A DNA stretch of 64,000 nucleotides from Nothophaeocryptopus gaeumannii. Its lineage: Eukaryota > Ascomycota > Dothideomycetes > Mycosphaerellales > Mycosphaerellaceae. The position numbers and the translations under genes were made by a program. Shown piece by piece: positions 33,418-44,157 of the stretch. Position 1 is the stretch's first letter. Each line of letters begins with the position of its first letter. Location of the stretch: assembly GCA_031771865.1 (NCBI GenBank), contig JASISA010000022.1, forward strand, positions 2,418,001 through 2,482,000, read 5' to 3'. A model generated the notes under the pieces. It was not told the DNA's origin. It saw only the letters and a list, made by a program, of their open reading frames with translations, and searched no databases.

Positions 33418-34325
33418 ATGACTGCCCTACCGACGCAATCGGTACTCCTGACAGCTACATCATTCGCATGGCCGACGCTCTCACCCAAGGCATCTTCAGT
33501 GATAGCCCAACTCGCAGCCCCTAACGGATCTTCTGTCCTCGCCCCAGTGGTATCGCCACTTTTCCTTCAACCCACAACCGGGACGGCGTGGAACATCGAA
33601 CTGTCATCAAACCCGTCTCCCGACCTCGCGCAAAGCGATGGGTACCACATCTGGGATTTCGACAAATCCACCCCAACCTCCTCAACCTCAGCCTTCAAGT
33701 CCAGAGACCATCCCGTCATATGCACGTTCTCTGCCAGCAGCGTCGAAGACTGGCGCCACGATACCTCCAAGTTCCCGTAAGAAGAAATCGGCAACGTATG
33801 CACGGCTGGTCCGATGAGAAGTGGCTCGATATGCGCCATGCAGGCGTCAAAGAAGTCAGGACTCAAAGCATCATCGAAGCTAAGGTTCGAGGCTACGATG
33901 GTATCGACCTGGACAACATCGATGGCTACGACAACGATACCGGCTTCTCCTTCACCCAACAAGATGGTATCGACTACATCAAATTCCTCGCTTTGAACGC
34001 CCATGCTAAGGGACTGGCTTTTGGATTGAAGAATGCAGTGGAGTGTGTTGATGATCTTGTGGAGTTTGTGGAGTTTGTACAGTGAGCTGTGCAAAAGAGT
34101 TGTGTGGAATTTGGGGAGTGTGAGATGTTTCGGCCGTTTATGGAGAAGGATAAACCGGTATTTCATTTGGAGTATCCGGATGACGTGGTGAATGAGGCTT
34201 ATGAGACGTTTGTGGGTGAGAGTTGTTGGGATGAGGGGGCGAGGGAGTTATTGATGTTGATTAGTGAGAGGCGTTTGGGGATACAGATGGGTGTCCTTGA
34301 GTTGTCGCCGGGGCTTTGGGTCTAG
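33418..34325 (+). pseudogene. GH114 (endo-alpha-1,4-polygalactosaminidase-like) relic with three lesions
   Basis: Family blocks lie in order. TTGTAWNIELS, YHIWDFDKS and VICTFSASSVEDWRHD are in one frame from ATG 33418. HGWSDEKWLDMR, GYDGIDLDNIDGYDNDTGFSF and HAKGLAFGLKNAVE are in another from 33798, and KPVFHLEYPDD follows near 34155. Breaks are TAA at 33778-33780 (between SKFP and EEIGN), a frame change between 33781 and 33798, and TGA at 34083-34085 where the family usually has Trp (FVQ-stop-AVQKSC). The enzyme would act outside the cell on galactosaminoglycan-type polymers; the hydrophobic N-terminus (ALPTQSVLLTATSFA) could be a decayed signal peptide. The acidic catalytic motif survives. 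No GT-AG intron pair explains the breaks. Confidence 0.75.
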
Positions 34326-34665
34326 GAGGTGCGTTGGCAAAGATTGGCTTCACCTTTTACTGGACTGATGTCGTCCATAGGTTACTGTAAAGACCAGCTC
34401 TGGTGAAACGCCCATGCTCTTGTCGTTTGAATAGAACAGGCGGCAGCGGACAACGCCATTGTCAACAAACAAAACAAGGGTACTGTGGTCCGTGCGGTGA
34501 AGCCGAGTGAACTGCATTCACTTCTTGTCAACAACACAATAGAACACAACAACACCACACCTCCTAGTCAAAAAGAAACTCGAGGCGCCCACCACACGAT
34601 AAAATGCCAAACCAGTACTCACCAGAAAGCTGCCCCCAGAATCAACAATTACCGCCACTGCCAAC

Positions 34666-35064
34666 ATGGGAAACAACCGCAGACGAGCAGCAGAATCACC
34701 ACCACCCAGAGCAGCTTCCAAACCCTCGCGCATCGTCAAATTAAAAGTCACGGTCACGCCTGAGACTTCTCTCCGAGCCGCCCTGGATACTCGCTTCGGC
34801 GCGCAACGCGAGGTTGAGTCTGCTCAAATCGCCCTCCTTCGTATGCAGCGGTTTCTTCAGGACGTCACCACGGAGAAGGACCTTGCGACTCTTCACCACC
34901 GCTTGACAGAAAAGCACGGAGACACACACCGCTATGCTGAGAGAGCGCTCGAGGCGGCAAAAGAAGATTTGATCTCGAAGAAAGGGCAGCTTGCCGTAGC
35001 GGAGGCAAGAGTTCAGTATTGGGTGAGAGAAGTCAATGGAGACGATGCATGGGTCGAAGGTTGA
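34666..35064 (+). CDS. Hypothetical small protein, helical
   Basis: 132 aa, not recognised. A basic, Pro-rich N-terminus (MGNNRRRAAESPPPRAASKP) is followed by KLKVTVTPETSLRAALDTRF and a long charged helix with heptad-like spacing (residues 48-125), suggesting a coiled coil. An MGNN start could be myristoylated. The smooth composition supports a real gene, but no homology can be claimed. The 340 bp upstream (34326-34665) show nothing else. Confidence 0.45.
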   Translation: MGNNRRRAAESPPPRAASKPSRIVKLKVTVTPETSLRAALDTRFGAQREVESAQIALLRMQRFLQDVTTEKDLATLHHRLTEKHGDTHRYAERALEAAKEDLISKKGQLAVAEARVQYWVREVNGDDAWVEG

Positions 35065-35651
35065 GTTTTAGAGGAGCATATCACATCACCCTCACCAGAC
35101 TGTGCAACCCCTGCACTTCCATCCTCAAATCCTTCACCTCCCCACCGCAAGTTATCTTCTGCTTTTACAGGGCATATCGACCGCACCTGAGACACATGGC
35201 TTATTGTAAGTATAATGTGAAGGCGGTGTATGGGTTGTTGAGGTAGCGGGTGAATTTCGAGGAGGAGAGGAAGTTGTGGAGTCCGAGGAGGCTTGAGAGA
35301 TATGGAAATGGGGAGAAAGGGCGTTTGGGTCTGGGAGCAGCCTGGGGAGATCGAACCAATCTTGGGGGAGATCAATGAGATGAGAAAGGAGTGAGGTGAA
35401 GAGATAGGCTTATGAAGCAATGGGGCAGAAGCAGTCATGGGACGTTGGCACACGAAGCACCTCACAGAAGCACTGTGATCGTACTGGCATGGCTTGTGAA
35501 GTTTTCATGAGCTTAATTGGCATTCCATCAAAGACATGTACAAGATTGAGAACAAGTCCCCCCCTTCTCTCTTTCCCTTGTGGCCATTGTCAAGCCAGCC
35601 TCCGCAGCCCTTGTCTCCATTGTAGTCGACAATCGTCCAGGCGGTGTATTC
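35065..35651. other. Intergenic; includes read-through of the secreted-protein frame
   Basis: No plus-strand gene. On the minus strand, about 35510-35651 continues in frame beyond the TGA of the next feature with WTIVDYNGDKGCGGWLDNG, which looks like protein. The long minus frame 35013-35465 looks non-coding. Confidence 0.35.
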
Positions 35652-35862
35652 TCAATATGACTTGCCATTGTTCGTGCACTGACAATCCATCATTAGCAAA
35701 CCTGTTTTTAGGATAGGAGACGAGAGGATGGAGTCGACTTACGTAGAAAGTGCTCATTCTGAGCTTCTCGCAGTAGTCATTGCCATCAGTTCCGAAGTTG
35801 CAGTATCTGGCGAGTGCTGAGCCGGAGAAGGCGGTGAGTGCGAGGAGGGAGAGAAGCTTCAT
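35652..35862 (-). CDS. Small secreted cysteine-containing protein, possibly truncated
   Basis: Exons 35743-35862 and 35652-35678 on the minus strand, intron 35679-35742 (GTAAGT...TCAG), giving 48 aa. A clear signal peptide (MKLLSLLALTAFSGSALA, cleavage likely after residue 18) is followed by RYCNFGTDGNDYCEK and CTNNGKSY, then TGA. The same frame continues after the TGA with EYTAWTIVDYNGDKGCGGW, including another Cys, so the TGA may replace a codon (TGC/TGT would give Cys). Size, signal and Cys content are those of candidate effectors or other small secreted proteins. No family is recognised. Confidence 0.5.
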
Positions 35863-37846
35863 TGTGGATGTTGTTGGGGTGGAATGTGAAGGATCGACTG
35901 TTTGTACTTTGGTGCTCTCGTGTGGTTCAATTTACTGTGGGAGGAAGTATCACTTATCCAGCACCATTGCCGATACCTGCTCCCGCGTAAAACCGCCATC
36001 CGAGGCCTTTGAGACATGCCATGCTTCTGAAAGCTGTCTAATCAATGTCAAGTCGTTCGACTATACGTGTCATCCAATTCGGTGGTCGTTAGCGCTAGAT
36101 ATGATGATTGCTCAAGCCTGCGATCTGTACGTAATACGGCTTACCGTGAGTCCAGACGCCTCACGTCATGGTGCTGATGATATAACATCGTGTTAGAGTC
36201 AAAAGGCGAGTTGGGAAAGGAGTGAAGTCAACTTTCACACTCGGCCGACGAAGGTCACTTTGTTCGGCCGCAACTCTCCGAGACCCCGGGACTCAAAGGA
36301 TGTCCCTGACTTCTCCCTGCTTCGAATCAACGACATCGACCTCACCTCGTCTTCACTCGGATAGGACATTTGGCGCATGATAAGAGATGGGCGTTCCATT
36401 AAAACGTTTTGTAGGAACTTCAGTAGGCCACGCCCGGTGTGGTGCTTGGCATCTCGGACGAGTAGGTCTTCGCACGAGTTTTCTTTTGCTCGCTCTCACG
36501 ATTCGGACGATTGAGATGAATTTGATGCTGGATCAATCATAGGCTTCCTCATTCGACCCCTAGATATCCCGCGGTTCACGGCACTCAGAACTGCTGGGTT
36601 GTCAGCCTACTTCCAGCAGAAAGTCAGCACATATGAATCCGAGACCTCGCATGCGAGCTCGTTGCTTCGTGCGATAACAACGACTTGCTTCCTCTTCGGG
36701 ATGAAACATTGGAGCTTTGTCGTACGCTGGATCACATCTCCTGGCGGCCGAGCTTTCGCGTAGCTGGCCTCTCGCACCCGAGCCTGTACGCATGGTGTCA
36801 CCTATTGAGATGGGGTTGGCTGATCTCTGAGAAGGGCGCACATGTGCCATGAAGTCCACATCGATCTCACTGAGACTTGGGACTTCAAGGTCTTGCTTGA
36901 CCAGATAGATAGCAGACGAGCTGGTCGCAACGAGAGTTGATTCTCTTTGTCTTCGCTGCGGAGTTGATTCATTGCTGCTTTGCCGGATCTGCCGTATGTG
37001 CCGGGCTTCAATCGAGCTTGAGAGCCGTTGGACGCAACACACTATAAGAGGGAGAGGCTGTTTAAGCATACCGTAAGCATATCTCGTACTCTTTACACAT
37101 TGGATCTTTCCTGAGCAAGAGGACCAACGAAAAGAAGCATCGCTCAGGCTGCCATGCTTTTTCTACCGGCAGACTTGCTTTCTTTGGACATATGTTTCGC
37201 ATACTGGCATTCAACATCGCCGCGGCTTTGAGAGAGGTCAACTTCAAAGTCGGAGAATATGCTTTCCACATTTGGTACGGCCTTGGCACGCTTCACCCTG
37301 ATACCGCAGAGATCGACAGAGGTAGACGCTTTCTCCACAGCCTCCGCAGCCAGCGCAAAGTCAACTCTACCTGTGTGACGATCCTGATCACCCTCGAAAT
37401 ACGAGGTTCTGCGAGAATTTTGGCAGGGAGAGCTGCTCCAGAGTGATGTCTTCGCAAGATTAGATGTCAAATGAAGGTCAAAAAGATGCTCTTCTCACGT
37501 CCAACATGAGCCTGTCCTCATGGCATATGCATATTGCTCTAACTGTAGCGCTCTGATCTCTGTAATCAACGTCCCAAGGCCATAGACGCCTCTTCCCCAG
37601 CTTTGGATTCTGGCTTTGCCTTAGAAAGGCAAGAGACACCTCTTTAACTCATAAACTAACCCGGAGAACATGTTTGCCGCCATAACCGTTATGCAAAGAT
37701 CGTCAAACATGACGAGCAATTTGTCTTTGGTCTGGAGTATCACATTCTATAAGGTGTTGATCCCTCCCTGAAAGTACCGCACAGGTCACTCACTCTCGCG
37801 ATTGCCCTTCTTGGACGACTCTGCTGGCCAGACCTCTGTTGCGACG
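35863..37846. other. Intergenic, 2 kb with only weak minus-strand ORFs
   Basis: Minus-strand frames at 36602-37069 (155 aa) and 37144-37470 (108 aa) are the longest. The second has a moderately protein-like stretch (VDFALAAEAVEKASTSVDL), but I find no family and no convincing splice join between them. No repeats or RNA genes are seen. Confidence 0.35.
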
Positions 37847-38974
37847 ATGTACAAGCAACTGGCGGGCGCAGCGCTTTTGGCGACAGCTGCCTACGCAGCA
37901 CCGACAGAGAGACAGGCCTCTAAATTCACATATTACGATCTGAAGACCCCATTGGCATCTCCTTGCGATTTGACAACCGGCCAAGATGGAAAAATCTACG
38001 TGGGTCGCGCAGACATTGGACACATGCCAGACTCGCGTGGCTGACGGAGAGAACAGGCCGACACCTTCACATCAAACAAGATCGTTCAGATCGACCGCTC
38101 TAGTGGCCAGTTGACCGAGTACGATATTCCATACAAGCTTCCCGTGCTTGGCGATTCCGTCTTGCCCAGCGACGCTCAAGGCCGCATCGCTTTATCCTGT
38201 GTGGTCCAGCCAGGCAAGAATGGAAAGATCTATGCTGCTGCCGGTGTCCGCAACGAGTTTGTAATTTTCGACCCTGAGACCAAGAACATGACCATTCTTG
38301 AAACCGGAAACCCACTAGGCAACCTTCAGCCTTTCAATGATGCTTGGCCCGGCGAGACAGGCATGTTCTTCTCCCAGACAACAGGCAATGTCATCAACCT
38401 CATCGACTACAACACAAACGAGATCAAGACCTGGGAAGTACCTACGCCTCTTGCGGGACCTCTCGGTATGATCGTCGCTTCCGATGGCAACCTGTGGTTC
38501 GTTGAGATGTTGGCGAACAAGATGGCCCGTCTCAATCCAGCAACTGGCAAGATCGACGAATGGGACCTTCCTCTATCCCTCGCTACTCCATCTGTCATGC
38601 GCGCCGAGACTGATGGCCGCTACCTCTGGTTCACAGCCATCGCGACCAACGCCATTGGCCGCTTCGACATGCAAACCAAGGAGGCGACTGCATTCCCGAT
38701 CCCTCAGCTTCTCGCTACGCCGATCGAGAATACCGTGGACAGCAAGGGTAATATCTGGTACTCGACTCTTCTCCGAAATTCGCTCAACTACCTGACTCCT
38801 TCTTCTGGTGCGTTCACCGAGATCAAGCAGCCAGATGAGGATGTTAGTCTTGTGCCTGTCCTTTTGCCTGACCTTCCTCCAGCGGGAGATATTGCTATGC
38901 ATTATGAGCCGAGCGATAACACTATGTGGTTTACCGAGTTGGTGAACAATAGGGTTGGGAAGTATCAGATCTAG
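37847..38974 (+). CDS. Secreted streptogramin-lyase-like (Vgb-type) beta-propeller
   Basis: Exons 37847-37999 and 38057-38974; the 57-nt intron (GTGGGT, branch-like GGCTGACGG, ACAG) removes an in-frame TGA and joins GKIY to ADTFTSNKIVQID. 356 aa. The signal peptide MYKQLAGAALLATAAYAAP ends with an ALA-type cleavage site. Blade repeats of the Vgb/SMP-30-like propeller follow: LPSDAQGRIALSCVVQPGKN, PLGMIVASDGNLWFVEMLAN, VMRAETDGRYLWFTAIATNA, TVDSKGNIWYSTLLRNSL and YEPSDNTMWFTELVNNRVG. The recurrent G-x-[IL]-W-[FY] is the family mark. Bacterial Vgb linearises type B streptogramins; fungal secreted relatives have unknown substrates. Confidence 0.85.
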
Positions 38975-39388
38975 AGATTCTGGGATTAAAAGTAGCGTTT
39001 GGATGGTAATGTTTCAATGATGAAATCTGATTCGAATTGCATTGAATCTCAGACGGCGGTAGCTTCCTATTTGGGAGATGCCGCCTTGTGAGTGAATGAA
39101 TCACGAAATGTTTGTTCTGTTACGATCCCCTCCATTTGAACCTGGCAACGTTCTCTGGACATTCAGCTTGACAACAGGGTTGTATCTGCGGTTCATCAAG
39201 ATCAGTTGCAATCTCAGATTGTTCCACCTGCATGCTTCCTCCTCCCTGAACGGAAGCCGAGGTGATGTCAAAGCCGAGACCGAGCGCAAATCCATCCCAT
39301 AACCTGACTTCAAGAACACGTCCGCATCCTCACGCCATCAACATCGATCTGTAGGTAATTGCACGTAGATGTCCGCCAGCGTGGCACA
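38975..39388. other. Intergenic, thioesterase 5' region
   Basis: About 400 bp with nothing supportable; overlapping frames at 39096-39319 on both strands are mutual shadows. Confidence 0.4.
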
Positions 39389-40403
39389 ATGTCAAATGCG
39401 CACCCGAAAGCATTTCGCTCCGAGCCCTCGAAGGTGACTCTCGAGAAGGGTCTGGAAATCAGGCGGATCGGCGAGGTGAACATCCTCGACAATTTGGGAC
39501 ATATGAAACGCTAATTGATCTCGGTAGGATGTCTTTGAAAATGTGCAAGACCCATGGACATGGGCAGGCGGGTTGGTGGTACCTGGCGGCATACTCATGG
39601 GTCTGGCAGCCGCAGCAGCATACGAGACCGTGTCGGCGGATTTTGCGATCGATTTTCTGCAGGCCCACTTCTTGCTTGGACCAGTTCCTAACAAGAAGAT
39701 GCAACTGAAAGTCCAGAGGCTGAGCGATGGCGGACGTTTCATGATCAGAGCTGTGATAATCGAGCAGAACGGCAAGATCGTCTTCCATGCAACTTGCAGC
39801 TTTGCCCGGGTGCCGGCTTTGGGAGGACCTAGCATGACGCATGCTACTGGTCGAGCAACGTCTCAGACTATTGATGATTTTACTTTGGATGACCTTGACT
39901 GGGGCAGGACGGATAACGGATCTTGGATGAGATTTCAAAGACTAACGCTGGAGCCTGACCGGACGAAGGGGCATTCTGGTGAGCTGCGGCCGGAGAATTT
40001 GGTGTACACTTCAGCTGCGACCATATCACCTCCTATCCAAGCAACTGGACGCAAGATTCAAGCCCTGGGAATAATTGCCCTTTCAGATTACCACATTCTC
40101 GATTGTCCGCCCCATATTCACGGACGCTCTACTGGCCAGCCACGTATCGGAGATACTTCTCGAACGCCAGTGCCTCATGATTTTGAGAGGCTCACGTCTT
40201 TGAACCATACGATACGCTTTCATGCTCACGAAGGGTTCAGAGCCGATGAGATGATCTACATCGAGGCCAATAGCCCTTGGACGGCTAGCAGGAGAGGGCA
40301 GATCGACAGCAAGATGATCACCAGGGACGGCAGGTTGATTGCCACTTGTTCGCAGGGCGCTTATTATGTTTTGAAAAAGGATGAAGGAGGTGCTAAACTA
40401 TAG
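39389..40403 (+). CDS. Acyl-CoA thioesterase, TesB-like double hot-dog
   Basis: Exons 39389-39475 and 39528-40403, a 52-nt intron (GTGAAC...CTAAT...GGTAG, phase 0) joining RRIGE to DVFENVQDPW; 320 aa. N-terminal hot-dog: PGGILMGLAAAAAYETV, then FLLGPVPNKKMQLKVQRLSDG and ATCSFAR. C-terminal hot-dog: IIALSDYHILDCPPH with the expected Asp, SLNHTIRFHAHEGFRADEMI, a SPWTASRRGQIDSKMITRDG block and LIATCSQGAYYV. These are the TesB/acyl-CoA thioesterase II motifs. The family hydrolyses acyl-CoA to free acid and CoA, often in peroxisomes. The C-terminus GGAKL resembles a PTS1-like tripeptide (AKL), which supports peroxisomal location. Confidence 0.87.
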
Positions 40404-40784
40404 AGCTCCGCTCTATTTAAAAATTCCGTCTTCTCAACGACATCGTGGAGAGGCACGAGACAACGATTTAAAAACCCTGGATGAAGACAAAGGAATAGAG
40501 ACGCAAGTTACCTCTCGTCGTATGGGCTGGTCCAATGCCGACCGCACATCGAGCTGATTTCGCGGCCTTCAGGAAGAGCCGCGATGCTGGAGGCAAAGGT
40601 GCTTCGCAGTATCGATCGGATCTTGTATTAACGAAGAGGATCCAACAAAGCCGAAGGTACATTGGAGAGGGCAGTCAGTTTGCTTTCAGAGTTCTCAGAC
40701 TAAAGTACTCGCAGACACTACTTCTCTTCCTCACTACTCGTGGGCGAAATCCTCCGTCCGACTTTGCCGCCGCAGACTTATAGT
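40404..40784. other. Intergenic, boundary of the accessory half
   Basis: About 380 bp; no gene supported. From here rightward broken genes and mobile elements predominate. Confidence 0.4.
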
Positions 40785-42939
40785 CAATGCATATCGGAGT
40801 TGTTGATCAGACTATCATACCCGTCTTTCTCAACCAGTACGTCATGCTCTTCCATGGCAAGGCAACGGAGAGTGAATACGGTCAAGTGCTTTATTGGGAT
40901 GATCAACCGGATGCGTTCCAATGGCTTCACACAAGAAAACATATGCAACCTGGCGAGGGATTGCTCATACTAGAGTCTTTGGACAAGACGGTGCGCCAAG
41001 GAGATTCTTGACGATCTTGCTGAATAATCGTTACTGGCAATCCCACCCCAACCTGCACCGGCATCGGTGTCAGATTCAGAGAGCGGGCTTACATCGCTAG
41101 CGCTGATGAAGGCGGAGGCACCTTATTGCACTCCAGCTCACCTTAGCTGAGATCGAATTGCAAGCCTTCTGGCCGCAAAGCGAGACGCTGCTGAGAATCA
41201 CATGTGGTCACTTCGTGAAGATCCATCGTATTTCTCGTACACCATGCGTGACGCTCGAGAGCATTGACAGGAGATGGTCAAAGACACGCGAGGTCAGGCT
41301 CATCCGGTCTCTCGATTCGGTCCAGAAGACATCCTGTGGGCTCGGGTGAGAGGTATGAAGTTGTGCAGCTGGCCCACAAGACAGGTACTGATTGTGTCGA
41401 ATAGGCAACGAAGTTACTTTAGACTACATCTTGCTCGAGCACTGGGCAGAGCTGCATAGACGGTCTCTGGAGCTGAGGGACATAGAGAAAACGCTATCAT
41501 CGAAGATCAAGCCCGAGGATGACCTACCCACAGAGTATCTGTCTGCGATAATAGGGCATGAACAAGACATGGCTTATGGGATTTCAAGACCTGTTCTGAC
41601 AGTCTCAGCTCTGGTCACCTTTTGAATAGGTTCACACAAGGGCCAGTAGGTCAGCTCAAAGTCTCCTTTGCTGCGTCCCCACCTTGGAGAGCATATTTTG
41701 AGAGAAAGCCGGAGGATGATCCAAAGCAGACACAGATTGCTCTCCAATCGAAGCGTGGAGTATACCTCAAGGACCCGGAGAGGATCGTTCTCTACCTGGT
41801 TCGAATCCTGTGAGATGACCCACAGTCGGTCCACCTCCTCAGAATGACGAACATTGTGGATGAGCTCCAGCATACTATTGACCCTGATCCAAAAGCGAAG
41901 GAGCTTATACCTTCGTATTGCGCAGTACAGATCGGTGATCTCTCGGTTCTGTGTGAATGCATCCGGCAGGTTGATCTTTACCAGCCTTGGGCGAATATGT
42001 TCGAGGGTCAAATGGTGGACACGCAGAGCGATATCGATGCTGACTTCGAAGAGCGAAGCCGCCCGTGGGCGAAACTGCTTAACGTTACTAAACGAAGCGA
42101 AGACGTGTTGGCGCGGTATGGATCTCCGATCAATGGATGCTGTCAATACCCAGTGGACAAACGCAGGAACAGAGGAACTACCGACATTATGCGGCTTGCC
42201 GAGCATAATCTTGCTACTTTCTGGAACAAGGTCGACGAACTTGTACATCGCAATGCAGGTGGCTTACAAGGTACCGCTACTCGTCAACTGATGTTACAGC
42301 CAAAACTACTGCAGCGGACGCCAGAATGGATTGAACCAGAGACGAAGCAAGACAAGTATATATCACAGGCAAAGGCAGGTGCATGCAGGGAACAAGTCGA
42401 CGCTCTGTGTAAGCTGCTCTCTGAGATATACTTCGACCCCGGGAATACCGTGCAGAATCAACAGGCAGGAACAAAACCGGTACTGGTATTGAGCCAAAAT
42501 CAAAGCAGAAGACGCGCGTTGTGCCGGCATCGAAGACCACGCCTATCGAGAATCATGGCAACGTAGTAGCACAAAACTCGGCCGATCCACAGCCAACCTT
42601 TGAAGTCGACGACCGTCCCTCAAGTTGTGTAGGACCGTCTTTCATACGCCGTCATCAGGATCAACACCCGGAGAGGTTCCATGGGTTGACTTCGTGCACG
42701 CTCTAGTGGCGACTGGCTTCAAATATGAGAAGCTCTATGGCAGTTTCAAACAACTCAGTCCGACGAAGCTAGATGTTAAGGGGAGCATACAATTCCATGA
42801 ACCTCACCCGAGATGGAAGATACCGCACTGGGTTGCGAGGAGACATGGAAGAAGATTGAATCGTGCGTATAGCTGGTTTGGGTGCATGTTCAAGTTGGCG
42901 GAGAAGACAGAAAAAGCGCAACGAGACTATGACCGATGA
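40785..42939 (+). pseudogene. Decayed ipa-like fungal protein gene
   Basis: Pieces of one protein lie in order in changing frames. They are AFQWLHTRKHMQPGEGLLIL (40.9 kb), LTLAEIELQAFWPQSE (41.15 kb), DYILLEHWAELHRRSLELRD (41.42 kb), FERKPEDDPKQTQIALQSKR (41.7 kb), and MTNIVDELQHTIDPDPKAKE through LLQRTPEWIEPETK (41844-42360). The last are ASKTTPIENHGNV (42.53 kb), VPWVDFVHALVATGFKYEKL and ARRHGRRLNRAYSWFGCMFK (42.68-42.9 kb). An in-frame TGA lies at 41811-41813, and frame changes occur near 41.61, 42.48 and 42.61 kb. The C-terminal HGRRLNRAY-WFG-MF block is one I associate with large fungal proteins called ipa proteins, of unknown function. The many independent breaks indicate a true pseudogene. 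Confidence 0.7.
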
Positions 42940-43021
42940 CTAGATGCAGAGATGAATCCGATGACATTACATTCTTGGAGTGTCGTCCGTCCACTAGGCC
43001 CACGACCATGGAACAAATCTG

Positions 43022-43635
43022 CTACTGTCGTCGTTGCTGACCCTGACTCTGGGCCCTCAGCCTATCCAAGTCCTTCTGTAGATCCTCCCCTCTCTGCTCT
43101 CTGCTTCTGATCTCCGAAGCTAGGATATTCAACTTTCCATTTGCCTCGGTGAGCTGCTTCCTCCACATAGTCATTTCGCTTGTGTGCTTTCTACGCCCTA
43201 AATTCCTGTAATTCCTAGTCGTAAAGTATGAAAAAAAAGAATACCTACCGGCCCCAGTCTTTGGCTGGGGCATGTTCTTGAGGTGCTGTAGATTATCAAT
43301 GCACCTTTGTCGCTTTGAGAGCTCTGTCCCGTGTTTCTCTTCGACGTGGACTGATTTGTTGATTAAGGTTGTCGATTTCACGACGGAGCTGGTCGATTTG
43401 CATCATTTCCGGTGGTGCGATTGATGCTGGTTCCGAATGGAAAAATGTATTGGCAGAGCAGCAAAACTGGTGAACGCTCAAATTCGAGGAAGTACGAGGA
43501 GGAAACGTCGTACCGTTCGGGTTGATATGCACTACCAAGTCTCTCAGCCTTGCATTCTACAGCCTTATCATCCTCAGCCTTATCATCCTCAGCCTGATCA
43601 CGTCCAGCCTTGCAAACAGTTATCCCTCTTTGCAT
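43022..43635 (-). other. Possible small coiled-coil gene, exon structure unresolved
   Basis: Three overlapping minus-strand frames carry heptad-like segments: MMQIDQLRREIDNLNQQI (about 43.36-43.4 kb), then MTMWRKQLTEANGKLNI and EIRSREQRGEDLQKDLDRL (43022-43190), suggesting one spliced coiled-coil protein. I cannot fix the intron with confidence. A 15-bp tandem repeat (AGCCTTATCATCCTC on the plus strand, two exact units at 43561-43590 plus a decayed third) encodes an Asp/Glu/Lys repeat in the 43635 frame. Confidence 0.3.
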
Positions 43636-44157
43636 GACAGTAGGCTGAAATTGTAATAAGGCCGAAGAGCGCGGAATAAACCTCTCATTTTTGGTATGCC
43701 GCTCTCCGAGATTCGCTGCCCGACTAAGAAGCTGTAGTCAGGAGCAGGGTGGCTTGATTCAGGCATGAGTAAGAAGTTATGGCTCTAATTGGTTGTTTCT
43801 CTCACCAGTAGTAACCTATCGTCCAACAGCATGCAAGTCGGTCCAGCTCAAGTTAGCTAGTTGCATTTGAGCTCGCTGACAATGGCTACGGGAGATCCGT
43901 GGTATTTAGCTCAGCTTAATTGAGTTCTTATGCACGTCGAGAGATAGCTATAGCCATAACGGCCATTCGTTAAAAGCTCTACCGGTGAACGCATAGCTAC
44001 CAAAGTCCACGGTCCCCTGTGCTCCGTTCTCCGCATCTGGCTGATATGTATTATAGCATCTTATAGGCCGAGTGCTCGCCATGCGTACTAAGGCACAATT
44101 GTTCAAATCATCAACCGGTCTTAGTCCGGTGACAATTGCGGGACCTGATCGCTGCCC
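43636..44157. other. Intergenic, no supported gene
   Basis: About 520 bp upstream of the deaminase gene; no open frame, repeat or RNA gene recognised. Confidence 0.45.

Noticed and set aside
41795..41812. Perfect tRNA B-box-like sequence GGTTCGAATCC
   Set aside because: It lies inside the ipa-like coding relic (codons for LVRIL), with no A box, acceptor stem or cloverleaf around it.
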